From positions 17,628,413 through 17,692,412 of the forward strand of contig OY804589.1 in assembly GCA_963680875.1 (NCBI GenBank): a stretch of DNA of 64,000 nucleotides, read 5' to 3'. The notes beneath the pieces were generated by a model that worked only from the letters and a program-made list of their open reading frames with translations, had not been told where the DNA came from and searched no databases. The position numbers and the translations under genes were made by a program. The DNA comes from Bathymodiolus brooksi. Taxonomy: Eukaryota > Mollusca > Bivalvia > Mytilida > Modiolidae. Shown here piece after piece: positions 10,835 through 21,521 of this stretch; within the stretch, counting starts at the first letter, position 1; every line of letters begins with the position of its first letter.

Positions 10835-11853
10835 CTGCAGTAAAATGATAAAAGTAAAAGATATTTGTCAAACATTGATAAAAAGAAATCAAATATTATA
10901 TAACACGTTCCTTCATTGGCTGATGTGTGACATCAAATCAACAAGACATGTCCTAACAAAGGATTCTAGTGTGATGAGCTGCCATATGAATTCTTGAAAT
11001 CCAACATGTTAATTATTACAATATGATGGACAATAGAAGATATCGCATACTTTTGGTATAAACTATTGCTAGATTTGATCCGATATTGAACCGTACATGT
11101 CATGTATGTTGTGATAAAATCGTGTTTACGTCCTATAGTGAACATTTTCATATGATGTCACGATTTTTTATGACGATCATATGCGAAAGATATCGACCAC
11201 ATTTCGAGACATTTAAGTTTCTCCAATTTTTGACTGCTTATTTAAAATATGTTTGTCTTGCATTTGAATAAAAATAACAGTACTGTCTTTGAAGTTTTGT
11301 CAGCGTCAATTCCTTATACACTATGATCCTAAACATAAACAAAGTAAAAGCTAGCATGGTCAAATGATAGTAAAGGTATGCTACATGAAAACTGATAAAT
11401 AGATGATAAATTATCATTAATAATCAAAGTCATCTTAAAAATCTTAGGTGTCTCCCACAAATCGCGAGTGAAAATGTCATCCAATACAATAACATATTAT
11501 TCAAATGATTCCTTCGATAGGATTCCTTCAAAATGACGATAATCTTCGTAATATGATGATCAATAATGCAATGTGTTCCCATTTAAACTGTAAGAGTTGT
11601 TAGTGCAAGATTGTGTTACTAAGGACAGTACTAAAAGGGTATGATTCCATCAGAAGGGGACGGGGGTGTGAAGGATTGTTTTATATGTTTTTGAATTTCA
11701 GTTCGCTTAAATGTGTGAGGTGCAGGCTCCTGACCCCACCAGGATTATCTTTTGACCCGGTTGCAGTCGTAGACATCCATGGCTATATTAGCATCCCATC
11801 CCGCGCCAATTACTTTGTGCGTACTTCATTTTACTCTACGTCACTGTACATAC
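10835..11853 (-). other. Intron 1 of the ankyrin gene
   Basis: This sequence lies between the donor GTATGT after MEDLNK and the acceptor CTGCAG of exon 2. It is AT-rich. ORFs on both strands (10966-11271, 11613-11861) have no recognisable content. No repeat was identified. Confidence 0.7.
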
Positions 11854-11891
11854 CTTGTTAAGATCTTCCATAATATGTGTGTTCTTGAGTT
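11854..11891 (-). CDS. Ankyrin-repeat protein start exon (MEDLNK)
   Basis: On the minus strand a CTTTACAG acceptor at 11892-11899 opens an exon with ATG at 11871-11869, reading MEDLNK to a CAAG/GTATGT donor. The coding part is 18 nt and phase 0. It splices in frame to the exon at 10834, giving MEDLNKALLVAVTKGD, a natural N-terminus for an ankyrin-repeat protein. The acceptor upstream of the ATG implies a further 5' non-coding exon, which I could not locate. The evidence is the combination of frame, splice sites and protein context. A 6-residue exon is weak on its own. Confidence 0.7.
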
Positions 11892-11899
11892 CTGTAAAG

Positions 11900-12235
11900 C
11901 ACAAAACTATAGTCATATTAGAATACAATAATACTTCTTTTAAAACAATCGAATTGAAATTAGATGATTATTTGTTTTCTCAATCAATCTACTTAAACTA
12001 TGATAAGGGTCCGACAAACATCTAATTTTATTTAAGTATTTTTTTTAGAGAAAAACATCTTCCAAGCAAAATTTAATTAAAAGGACATGACATATACATG
12101 TATATAGCATCTTATAGTCGCTCTATTAATAGAAATGTAGATACATGTATCAAATTTATTGCACAAGACACGTTTCTGGAATCGCATGCATCAGTATGCG
12201 ATCAAGGCCAAACATTTGAAAGCCAAACAAATTTA
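11900..12235. other. Spacer upstream of the ankyrin start exon
   Basis: AT-rich. It may hold a 5' non-coding exon or promoter of the ankyrin gene, but no TATA or initiator arrangement is distinct enough to call. Confidence 0.3.
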
Positions 12236-12248
12236 AAAAGTCTTCCGG

Positions 12249-12525
12249 GGCCCGGGTGGCTCAATGAATTAGGTAGTTGCATTACCTAACAACTCATACA
12301 AGCCTATCACCAATACGGTGTGAGTTCGCCCCCGGCTTTGTAAATTACAAAAAGGGTGCATTTGACTCGCAGTCGAAGTGATAATGTTTACAAGTTGCTT
12401 GCCCATGGTCGGTGGTTCTCTCCGGATACTCCAGCTTCCTCTACCACTAAAATTGGTCGCCATGATATAGCTGAAATATTGCTGAGTCATAAAGTGGCGT
12501 TAAACATCAAAAATCAAATCAAATC
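12249..12525 (+). mobile_element. tRNA-derived SINE with 13-bp target duplication
   Basis: It is flanked by AAAAGTCTTCCGG at 12236-12248 and again at 12526-12538. It begins GGCCCGGGTGGCTCAATGAA with an A-box-like start and has a B-box-like GTGAGTTCGCCCCC about 75 nt in. The tail has GCCATGATATAGCTGAAATA, GTGGCGTTAAACATC and an (AAATC)n run. The perfect 13-bp duplication shows that both ends are intact, so this is the reference copy for the family here. Confidence 0.92.
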
Positions 12526-12538
12526 AAAAGTCTTCCGG

Positions 12539-13340
12539 AGCAAGATGCATTGCTTACACAGGATAGGCAAAATCGGCAAATGCTACCTATGCCTGAGAGA
12601 GGAGAACCTTAGTTTTATATACGTATTTTCCTTTTTAGTAATTTAATTCACAAAACAAAATCTGATTTCCTTTAATAATTATGGTAGAATATATACATAG
12701 GCAGTGTCTGATATACGATCCCTTGTAAATATTTTATGTAAGTTTTACTTACACTTTGAGTGGACTGAAATGTCAATTAAAATAGAAGACAAATGATCAT
12801 GATCAAATAAGAAAATCGCTATGGGTATGATTCTAGTTTAAACAACTATTTTATAAAACACCTGAATGTCAGTTTTAACTGTTAGGTATATCACAAGAGT
12901 TTGGTAAAATGATTGACACATATGTATATTAATTATTCTGCCAAATACATTTAAAATGTACACATCTATATTGCTTATTTAAAGTCTAAACACTTTTTTG
13001 GTATTTTATCGAAACCTGTTAAAGTTATAAACACGATTAGAAGAGTATTATATCAGTAACATATTTGCATCCATAAATGTTAATTAAAATGTATTTTTAT
13101 AGAAGTTCAAGCCAATCGTAATATATGTTGGTATTGTATTTTTTTTCTTTAAATTTGTGTCGGTCGATGTTTGATTTCCAAGGTGTTTTGTAAAGTTTGT
13201 TCTCATTAGTATTTTTGCGATTGTTGGACTTGATGATGTGATATTTCAACCAATCAATAAAGAAATGAATGAATCAATCAATTAAGCTTACAGAGTAAAA
13301 CTATTATAGTTAGTACTTTAAAACGGGGATGCAGAAAACA
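12539..13340. other. AT-rich spacer, nothing recognised
   Basis: No convincing exon or element. A possible (AATG)n-like stretch near 13255-13285 resembles a worn SINE tail. Confidence 0.35.
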
Positions 13341-13344
13341 TCCT

Positions 13345-13615
13345 TGCAACACGCTATCTCAGTGTTTCTGTTGTTTAACAGTGGATCTGGACACCGTTGT
13401 TGATGTTGACTGAAGATAGAATGCTAGCAGCACGACATATCACAGTCTTTCTGTTGTTTAACAGTGGATCTGGAAACCGTTGTTGATATTGACTGAAGAT
13501 AGAATGTTAGCACCACGATATATCACAGTGTTTCTGTTATTTAACAGTGCAACTGGTCACCGTTGTTGAAGTTGACTGAAGATAGAATGTTAGCAGTGTG
13601 ATATATCACTGATTT
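13345..13615. repeat. 83-bp tandem repeat, about 3 copies
   Basis: TTTCTGTT begins at 13365, 13448 and 13531, exactly 83 bp apart, each followed by TTAACAGTGGATCTGG (or a variant) and GACTGAAGATAGAATG. A partial fourth unit follows the TATCAC at about 13603. No coding pattern. Confidence 0.85.
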
Positions 13616-13881
13616 TCTTGTTTCTTTATAGTACACGATCAATCGTAGCGTCAAGGTCCTTGATACTGACAAAGGTTATTACCTCAGTCGTAAGGATTGC
13701 CATACTGTGTTTGTTACTGTACAATGGAACAGAACGTTGTCATTGATACTTAGAAAAAATGGACCCATTGTAACATAGTATATACATCAACAATATAATT
13801 TAAATAGTTATATTGCCACAGCGGATATTTTCAAATATTACAACCACAATGGACATTTAAATAATACAACATTTCTTGCAG

Positions 13882-13953
13882 AAGGAAAGACCGGAATGTA
13901 TCGAGCTGCTCCAAGAACATCTTCAATCACTATACCACCCTCTCCCGACGTGA
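13882..13953 (+). CDS. Putative terminal exon of an ankyrin-type gene, plus strand
   Basis: After the acceptor TTTCTTGCAG, 23 codons to a TGA at 13951-13953 encode KERPECIELLQEHLQSLYHP followed by LPT. 'ERPECIELLQEHLQ' resembles the second helix of a final ankyrin repeat (G/RP.CIELL...L). This suggests the 3' exon of a plus-strand gene lying opposite to the ankyrin gene at 143-11871. No upstream partner exon was found between 11.9 and 13.9 kb, so it may be a broken gene fragment or a chance ORF. Confidence 0.45.
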   Translation, partial: KERPECIELLQEHLQSLYHPLPT

Positions 13954-14447
13954 GATCTGTCTGAAAATCTTTCAATTTGAGGTGTTGCTAGAAGTTAGTA
14001 TTGCATGACATTAAATCCCAGCCCTTTAAATATTTGTAATATCATGGATTGAAAATAAACTAGATTTAGGTTCATTATACTAGAGAAATCCTACCTTATG
14101 TTTAGGTATCAAATATTAAGTATTAAGTACAACTATTACCTGACAATATATTAAGATATTTATATCACAACAAATAGTGTCTATGCTTTAAAAAAAATTC
14201 AATGCGAGCAACCTTGCAGAACAACTCACAAAAAATCACTATGATAGATGAATAGAATTTAAATCACCGCGGTGACAAATAGCCGACTTCTTATTTCGTA
14301 ATTATTGGGAAAAACCTAATTTCTTTACATTAATAAAAGCCGAGGAGAAACTAAAATTACGTTTTCATGGTATAAAAAAGAATGGTGGAAAAGTTTGAAA
14401 AGACATTTGATAGGAAAGTTACCCAAAAGCAAATTATTAGAGGACCC

Positions 14448-14654
14448 CTCGTTGACGTGATCGTATGGTAATTAGATCTACAACTACCTGTGCAATCAGT
14501 ACCTAATCATCACTAAAGTTGTGAGTTCGAAAACGTGTCTCAGTGACTTGCAGTAGCTCGTTGGTTTTCTCCAGGAACTCTTGTTTCCCCCACCAATAAA
14601 TCTGACCGCCACGATATAACTCAAATATTTTGAAAGTCGCGTTAAGCACAATAA
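14448..14654 (+). mobile_element. SINE, tRNA-headed, diverged
   Basis: It begins GTTGACGTGATCGTATGGTA and contains a B-box-like GTGAGTTCGAAAACG, CAGTGACTTGCAGTAGCTCG, then CCACGATATAACTCAAATAT and GTCGCGTTAAGCACAATAAC. It has the same architecture as the copies at 2213 and 61985. No target duplication was recognised. Confidence 0.75.
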
Positions 14655-14879
14655 CCGCCCCCCCTCTCCCTACCTCAAACTACACAAGAATACATATAGT
14701 GAAAGGTATATTAGAGGTTTTTTTCTATTTTTTCCACAAAAGAATTGTCTATAACAATTGTAGTTAAAGAGGGATTACAATAATACTGTGACAAAATCTA
14801 TTCGCGTAGTAGCATCAATCAGTTGCGTTATTGTAAATCTCCAAACAATCTTCTGGATATGTTTAATTCTCGTACTTTT

Positions 14880-15870
14880 TTCTCTCGAAAATTTCAATTA
14901 ATCTTAGAGAGGATTGCTTTAATTGGCCAACCACAAACAAGAACTGCCTATGGTGGCCATGGATATTTTGTACAAGCTAAGCGGTTTCAGAGGAGAAGAT
15001 TTGTTTAGAAATTGACCACCCAGAAAAATGAATGGCCTATGACGATCATGTTTGCTATCAAATCGGAACGAAATAAACAATCATTATACAGGACCTTCCA
15101 TCAATGCGTCCTATAAAATATTGCTTTATTGGACAAAATGGTTTCAGAGGAGAAGATTTTTAGAATTTTGGAAATCGACCAACCAGAAACAAGAATTACC
15201 TATGGCGGCTATGCTTGTTAACAGATCTGAACGAAATGATAAAACTTAATAAAGGACCTTCCATAGATGCTTTCTGTCAAGTTTCGGTTCATTTGGCGAA
15301 GCAGAGTCAGAGGAGACAATTTTTCTTAGAAATTTGCCATCCAGAACCACAAATTATCTATGACCGCCATGTGTGTTAACACATCGAAACGAAATAAGCA
15401 CTATTAACGAAGGACTTACCATAGATGATTCCTACTAAGTTTCGATTCATTTCGCTATGCAGTTTCAGATGAGAAGATTTCTTTTAAAAATTGACCAACC
15501 AGAATCAAGAATTACCTATGATTGCTAATGGATCAGGACAACATTAACAATTTTTATAGAGGACCTTTCATAGATGTTTCCTACCAAGCTTCGATTTGTT
15601 TGGCCAAGAGGTGTCAGAGCAGAATATTGTTTTTTAGAAATCGACCAATCCGAGGCAAGAAATGCCTAATGCGGCAATGTTTGTGAATGGATCGGCAGGA
15701 AATGAGCAATCGTAATAGAGGACCTTTAATAAATGCTTCTTACCAAGTTTCAGTTCATTTGACTTAGCGGTTACAAAGGAGAATATTAAAATGGGAAAAG
15801 TTAACGGACGACGGACGACGGACCCCAAGTAATGGGAAATGCTCACCTTGCCTTTGGCAAGGTGAGCTAA
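14880..15870 (+). mobile_element. Hairpin-ended non-autonomous element with ~160-bp internal repeats
   Basis: AGGACCTT-type blocks recur at 15090, 15253, 15411, 15560 and 15719 (spacings 149-163 bp). Between them recur blocks such as TTTCAGAGGAGAAGATTT and GAATTACCTATGGCGGC. Near the right end an ACGGACGACGGACGACGGAC run is followed by a perfect hairpin, GCTCACCTTGCC-TTT-GGCAAGGTGAGC, at 15841-15867. I know this arrangement (tandem body, GACGGAC run, terminal hairpin) as common in mollusc genomes. The left end is truncated or unclear. The ORFs inside follow the repeats and are not genes. Confidence 0.7.
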
Positions 15871-15952
15871 AAATGGTGGGCAACGTCACAAGTCATCAAT
15901 ATGTTGGAGTTCTTTATTTAAAACATATTTGTCGAATTTGGAGGGCACTTTT

Positions 15953-16369
15953 TTCAATAAATCTTTGGCCTTAATGTATGAACAAACCGTGCCCGATCGT
16001 TCCCTTTATTCCGATGAGGCAGAATGTATGTCAACTTTTTTCAATAACAAAAAAAATACGGATGTTAAAGCCATTAATGTCACATTTTAGTATATTGATG
16101 ATGTTCTGTCAATCAATAATCCAATCTTTGCTAGCTGGATTCCATTAATATACCCCCGAAAAACATAGATCAAAGATACAACAGAAACAGCTTCCTCTTA
16201 CCCTTTTAATAACATTTACCTCAAATTTGACACCAATGGTCAACTTTCTACCACGCTTTATGACAAAACAGAGGACTTTAATTTTGCAATAGTAAATTTT
16301 CAACAAATTGATAGTATTATTGCAACAGGTCTCACGCATGGAGTTCATATTTCACACCTCTACGTATAA
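15953..16369 (+). pseudogene. Reverse transcriptase fragment with YIDD box, decayed
   Basis: One frame runs from FNKSLALMYEQTVPDRSLYS through YIDDVLSINNPIF and IKDTTETASS to LYDKTEDFNFAIVNF and GVHISHLYV. It is broken by TAG codons just before YIDD and before IKDTTE. YIDD is the catalytic motif C of reverse transcriptases. The downstream YDK.DDFNF and GV.IS.L patterns belong to a widespread animal RT-like family that I recognise but cannot name with certainty. The segment before the YIDD also lacks the usual GIPMGTNCAP block. A further piece of the same family is at 61189-61266. Confidence 0.65.
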
Positions 16370-16379
16370 ATAGAACACA

Positions 16380-18570
16380 ATTCCAGAAGCTGGTGAAAAT
16401 CTAAATCCTGAGTTGGCCCAATCACAAAATAGTTCCGTTATTAAACAGGTTAATGGACTCATAACACTTAGATTGATAACATGATGTCCCTTATTTGAAC
16501 GAATTTCAACAAACACTAAAACCCCTGAACACAGTTTAGAAAAGTCCACAGACAACATATAAATGACAACCAAATAAATATAAAACGACAGAAGCTGAAG
16601 CATGTTGTCACAGAAGACTCAGTGCATTTTTAATCCTTGACATTTAACTTAATATTCCATAGAATTTTCCCTCCCTTTTTTTGAATGCTAGAAACGCAGA
16701 TTGCTATGCGAATTCACATGTTTCCCATTGTTTCTAAAATGAAAATTTAAATCGTTTGGCTGTTTTCCTTGGTTTCTGTCAAGGTATTTGCTGGATCAAA
16801 ATGGAATATATTCTCATTTAGTTCAAAGACAATACCATCACGAAATTCCCATTTATGATATCCTACTGGTCGCTTAGATGTTTATGATTATACATTTTGC
16901 AGAATTACATTTGTTTTTGTTTTTGAAAACGAAACGATCTTAGATGTAAGATGCTGTTTTACAGTATATCACAATAATTTTGCTTCACGAGTACGCTTCC
17001 GTATTGCATTGTATTGGCTGTTATTGGTTGGTGATTTGTATCTTATCATTTTGTGTCACTGGTATTTCTACGAAATAATCCATGTATCTAGTAATTCACG
17101 TATATCTTTTCATTTCATATTTCACTGATTTCACTGGTATATTTACGTAAGTCGTGCACTTCGCTAAGCAAATTTGCATGCGTCTTATGGCTTTATCCCC
17201 GCCCTGTACAATATATGCATAAGATTGTGCCATAGTTAGATGCTAATCTCTTTGCTAGAACTGTGGTATATGTACTGCAAGCCCACACTTTACTCTCTCG
17301 ATTGCGATTGGCTCAGTAGAGTTCATGCAGTTCATGGATACTGATCATCAAAAGCAAAAACACGCGTAGCTTGCTTAAGTTTCAACCGGCGGAAAAACTA
17401 TTTTTTCAGGATGTTTCGAATTATGAAACAAAGTTGATTTACTTTACTCAACCAGTGGGGCAAAATATATTGTGAATTATAATGTGTCAAAGAGAAATGA
17501 TGTTTCCTGACCCAAAGGCATGGATCAAAATTTATATTGTCACATTACATACATCAACATTGCTTTACCATGATACTTTGCTTCCATTGAAAATAAAACA
17601 AATTCAAACTGTTAATATTTACGATAGAAAATTCCACCACAAAACGTTCGTTTTGTCAGTAGAAAACGCATTTTATTCATTTCATGTCCAATACGAGCTT
17701 CTTGTAGTTTTAATCATAGTAGTATAAATGCTCGATCTCCGTCTTGGCACAATAAACCTGTGATATTATTTTCAAATATGAAAAGTCATTCACCAAACTT
17801 AAAATCGTACAAATCAACGGGGCTTTTAGTGGGGTTCAACAAAGTGTGACGGAAATTTGAAGTATTTTCGTCATTCAGATATAGTTTTCAGTTTAGCATA
17901 AATGACTGTAGCTGATAACTCTGCTACAAGATACTTACATAATAGCAGTGTGTTGATTACAGCAAATGACACCATCGTTTTATTTATAAACCAACTTGCG
18001 CTGGACCATCGCGAGTTTGAAAATAAAACTGTGGTGCATTTACCGAAAACCAGCAGAAAGTTATAAGGTAACTAACACATAAAATATCAAATTTAGTGTA
18101 ATGTACTAGAATAACAATGTGTATTTACCTTCGGCTTGAATGAAGACATGCAATCAGCTTAGTTCTTTCTAGTTTGATAGAGTTGCCATACTTTGAACCT
18201 CCTTTCATGGAAAAATAAAATAAGACAAAATCTTCGCTACATCGAAAAACCATGGACTTCCTTTTACATGAGTCAACTCTTGTCAAAGATGAAGTATAAC
18301 GTGACTAAACCGAGCTCTGCATTTTAATATTTAAAAGTCATCGAAAGCCATCGTTCAATGTATCAAGTTTCCCTCGCGGATGGTAATATCATATGATGTA
18401 AATTCTTTTTTTTTCTTTGGTTAAATCTTATTTTGTTGCTAAGCCATGCGTAATACAAAATACAAATTGTAAAAATAACACAAAAGATTCAGAAATAAGA
18501 ATAACTGTGATTATGCTAATTTGTATGTTTACGTTGTTTTCTTCTTTATTATGAAATGAGGACAATTATA
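16380..18570. other. Spacer, nothing recognised
   Basis: AT-rich sequence with small ORFs on both strands (for example 16352-16603 and 17482-17727) that lack recognisable motifs. No transposon ends were paired. It could hold regulatory or intron sequence, but nothing visible supports a call. Confidence 0.35.
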
Positions 18571-18573
18571 ACA

Positions 18574-18676
18574 AAAAAAAAAAAAAAAAAAAAAAATCAC
18601 CAATATCAATAAAACGAACATTCTCCTCTCATCTTAACACACTGAACACTGAGTTGCTCCCATATTTTTAGAAGCA

Positions 18677-18712
<36 letters not shown>
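18574..18712. repeat. Poly-A tract and (AT)n microsatellite
   Basis: A run of about 24 A ends at 18596, and an (AT)n stretch runs at about 18682-18710, immediately left of the inverted-repeat element. The AT run probably supplied the insertion target. Confidence 0.9.
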
Positions 18713-18717
<5 letters not shown>

Positions 18718-19624
18718 TATTCAGCTGTCAGACAGGGTATATAATGTGACATTCCCGGCTTATTCCAATAACTGTCAAGAAATAATTAAAATCAAAAGAG
18801 TCTTTGTCAAAAAGTGTATAGCCTAGGACAATGTGTTTTAATGTTATAAGTCTGTCAATGTTAATCTTTTACAGTAGCTGATTAATTTGAGACCATTTTA
18901 AAAACAATATTTACAAGAAATTAAATGGCTTTAGTAAATGGCATTTTAGACATGTATGGCTAGACCCTATATGATAACCACTCTTTATGTTTAATAAAAT
19001 AACATTGTACCAGACATTTTACAAGTGCTAGAGTGAGTGATTATTCCTTAACGCCAAATGAGCAATTGTTCAACTATATCATGGCGAAAACAAGTTACAT
19101 TTTAATGAGATGATGATGATGTCTGCATTGTACTAGTCCGATACGCTTAGTCTATTATTTATAGTGCGAGCTCATTGAAACAACAGTCCGCCGGTAGATA
19201 AGTCGCTCCCTTCGGACACATTATTCTCATTCCTAGCAAACCAGTCTATTCTTTAACAAACTCAGCAAATGCCAAATTCATAGTAGTTGATTTGACTCCA
19301 CCAGCACCCAAATCCAGCATCTACCTCTCTCGAGGAATGAACACCAAGAATTACACCACCGAGGAGGTTTTCAGAAGATGTGATGTTTTTGCCATCAATT
19401 GACGTAATGCTAACATTACTTACTATTAACGTTATTTGTGTTTTCTTTGCGCATTGTGGTGTCCAATGCATATTGTGCTGCGTATTTATTGTTCATGTCT
19501 TCTTCGTTTTGTGTAGCCTATGCTGCCAGTTTCTCTGGATTGTCCATTTTTGATTGGTCAGGGAATATAGATCCTAAGCCGGTAATGTCACATTATATAC
19601 CCTGTCTGATAGCTGAATAACATA
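18713..19624. mobile_element. ~910-bp element with ~50-bp inverted ends
   Basis: The left end TATGTTATTCAGCTGTCAGA continues through CAGGGTATATAATGTGACAT and CCCGGCTTA. The right end (19574-19624) is its complement: TAAGCCGGTAATGTCAC, then TATACCCTGTCTGATAGCTG and AATAACATA. The inside includes a minus-strand SINE-tail-like block near 19035-19090. A paralogous interior and right end occur at 23600-24463, without a recognisable left end. No transposase is encoded. The target appears to be TA-rich. Confidence 0.75.
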
Positions 19625-19888
19625 TACCGTATTTCTTCTAATAGACGCCCCGGGGGCGAATACATTTTTAAAATAGGGGGCGTCAATTAGAGAAACGAAT
19701 TTCTGATTTTTATAGCCGTTAGATGAGGTTAATTTGATGTCTGTTTGTCTAATATAGTCTGTTTGACTATAGAAATATACACGTGCTATGTCAATATACA
19801 TTACCTAATGAAATGTCTCTGATATCGGTTAATCGGTGCGTGTTCGGTTGGTCTGATCTTAATTTATAAATTCCATATAGTAACGTGC

Positions 19889-20215
19889 ATGGAGCAGCAA
19901 ATGGAGTTTAGTTTTGAAAGTTCTATTCGAGGTTATCACGTATATAAATCAATCTGGACATACGAGATCAGCGAGAAACTTCGTTGTGACAGAGAAAAAA
20001 ATAATGCAAATGACAACTTTGCTGTGAAACTCGTTCGAAATGATGGAAATAAAGAACACGTGCCCATCGAACTCAGCAAAGTATTTAAATTTTTCTTAAA
20101 AGAGGTGGCAAAATATTTGCAACTGTAACCGGCAACAAGTTTTTCAATATCGGACTAGAATTACCGTGTACGTAGTACGTACACATTTTCGGGACAAGCT
20201 GCTGATGTTGAAAAA
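19889..20215 (+). pseudogene. HIRAN-domain ORF inside the pogo-like element
   Basis: ATG at 19889 opens MEQQMEFSFESSIRGYHVYK, then SIWTYEISEKLRCDREKNNA and NDNFAVKLVRNDGNKEHVP. The order F.S.I.GYH.Y, L.C.RE..N..D.FAV and the later switch to GGKIFATVTGNK and GLELPCT match HIRAN-like domains found in many invertebrate transposon proteins. The frame shifts near 20100: the first frame stops at 20126-20128 while the GGKIFATVTG part lies in another frame. A TAG follows LPCT. HIRAN domains bind DNA ends in SNF2/HLTF-type enzymes. The role in transposons is not known to me. Confidence 0.7.
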
Positions 20216-20257
20216 TAAGAACTTTACTAAAACCCACTGCTACTTAAAACGGAATCT

Positions 20258-20413
20258 AAGAATAAAGCTAGACACAAATATAATTTTTCTTTTAAGTTGA
20301 AAGTAATTAAATTTGCCGAAGAAAAGGGAAAACATGCGGCAGCCAAGTTCTTTAATGTTGACAGAAAACGTGTTTGTTTACCTGGACAATTATTGCTGAT
20401 TAGTGATGTGTAA
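20258..20413 (+). pseudogene. pogo/psq-type helix-turn-helix remnant
   Basis: The frame reads KNKARHKYNFSFKLKVIKFA, then EEKGKHAAAKFFNVDRKRV, before running into unrelated residues and a TAA at 20411-20413. The motif 'Y.F.FKLKVI.FAE..G...AA..F.V..KRV' is the N-terminal DNA-binding HTH of pogo/Tigger-like transposases. It lies downstream of the HIRAN remnant in the same element. There is no DDE catalytic region before the right inverted end, which confirms that the element is deleted. Confidence 0.7.
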
Positions 20414-20772
20414 AACTCTTCACACGCAGTAAATATTTTGGGAACTCTTACACGCTGTGTTGTTGATTAGGTACCGATAAGTGGAGTTTACATTTTATGA
20501 AATGGGGGCGTTAATTAGAGGTCAAAATGTTCTATAGGCCAGAATAAGGGAGGGGAGCGTTAATTAGAAGGGGGGCTTTAAATAGAAGAAATACGGTAAT
20601 ATTCTTTCATCGTACCTGTAATTTTGTATCGGTCAATTAATTACAGAACGACGAAACAGGGTTTTATAAGTTCACCTGTACCTTTGCAAACTCAAGTTTG
20701 GCGGGGTTTTCAAATCGGTATCTGCACGTGCAGTACAGGTAAAACTTTAAATTTTCTAAACTTTATTTCAAC

Positions 20773-20978
20773 ATGACAGGTCGAAAACTGTCAGATGTAG
20801 AAAGATGGCAAGCGGCTGGAAAAGATAATTGGTGGTATGTCATACAGACAGACGGCTGAACGATTCAATGTAAGCCACTCGATCATTGTTCGATTGAAGC
20901 AGCGCGTGAACCAAACCGGGAATGTAAAAGAACGCCAAAGGACATGACAGCCTCTGAAAACGACTCCAAGAGAAGATT
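20773..20978 (+). pseudogene. Tc1-like transposase N-terminal HTH fragment, copy 1
   Basis: ATG opens MTGRKLSDVERWQAAGK, then a frameshift after 'GCTGGAAAAG' disrupts the HTH relative to the copy at 24632. Later residues in the other frame recover YRQTAERFNVSHSIIVRLKQ. This is the paired-like DNA-binding domain of Tc1/mariner transposases. The catalytic DDE domain is absent: the sequence passes directly into a hAT-type C-terminus at about 20979. Confidence 0.75.
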
Positions 20979-21521
20979 TTGTCATTAGAGGATTTCAGGA
21001 GAGAAGTAGCCAGATGGCGAACCCACTGGGTCATTACTAAACGTAATGATTTGCCAACAACACTTTGTACCACACTTGATTCTGTAAATCCAGTTCTTTA
21101 TCCTTCTATAGATACAATATTGATAAAACTATGTGTTTTGTTAACTATGCCAGTAGCAAGCGCTACTGCCGAAATGCCATTTAGTGTACTGAGACGTTTG
21201 AAAACTTATGTTAGGTCGACCATGAAGAATGACAGGCTATCTTCCTTAAGATTGATGCATATATTAACCGAGATTTTGAAGAGGACTTGTACAAAGCAAT
21301 GGAGGTGTTCGTATCTGCTAAGATACGAAGGGCAGATTTTGGACAATGTTAAGAAATTCTTGTCTATCAAAGTCATTAAAATAGTGCTTGATTCTGTTAT
21401 ATGAAACCTTGAAATGGCCCCAGATCGCACCATTTTGCATCTCTTCAAAAACAAATCCCAGACCCTCTCCGCCTCTCAAGAATTATGGCGTGCATACTAT
21501 TAAGCCTCAGCTACGCCCCTT
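20979..21521 (+). pseudogene. hAT transposase C-terminal dimerisation fragment, copy 1
   Basis: The open frame to 21404, without an ATG start, encodes FRREVARWRTHWV, LPTTLCTTLDSVNPVLYPSI and LTMPVASATAEMPFSVLRRL followed by KTYVRSTMKNDRLSSLRLMH. The LTMPV..ATAE..FS.LRR.KTY.RSTM block is the conserved hAT C-terminal dimerisation region. The usual R in 'ATAER' is M here. A hAT-like terminal motif, the complement of GGGGCGTAGCTGAGGCTTA, ends the unit at about 21500-21520. The catalytic RNase-H core is absent. Confidence 0.85.

Larger units (their letters stand above)
19627..20596 (+). mobile_element. 970-bp TA-target element (pogo-like) with HIRAN and HTH remnants
   Basis: The inverted tips are CCGTATTTCTTCTA on the left and the complement of TAGAAGAAATACGG on the right. 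Each is followed inward by a G/C-rich GACGCCCC or GGGGGGC block. TA flanks both sides (19625-19626 and 20597-20598), and the paralogous locus at 24462-24463 has a single TA with no element. A TA duplication fits the Tc1/mariner/pogo superfamily. Inside are a HIRAN-domain ORF and a pogo/psq-type HTH, both broken. The full transposase core is missing, so this is an internally deleted derivative. Confidence 0.88.
18761..21521 (+). repeat. Segmental duplication, copy 1 (with 970-bp insertion)
   Basis: From ATTCCAATAACTGTCAAGAA to the hAT-like end CAGCTACGCCCC, this segment matches 23600-25376 almost base for base. The only large difference is the TA-flanked element at 19627-20596. After removing it the two copies are about 1.79 and 1.78 kb. 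The duplicated unit contains the inverted-repeat element, the Tc1-like HTH and the hAT C-terminus. Confidence 0.9.

Noticed and set aside
12249..12525. tRNA gene
   Set aside because: The head has A- and B-box-like motifs but no complete cloverleaf. It continues into a SINE body and tail flanked by a target duplication.
20979..21404. Domesticated hAT-derived host gene
   Set aside because: There is no ATG start, catalytic core or promoter. The open frame in both copies is explained by recent duplication, and transposon-like ends adjoin it.
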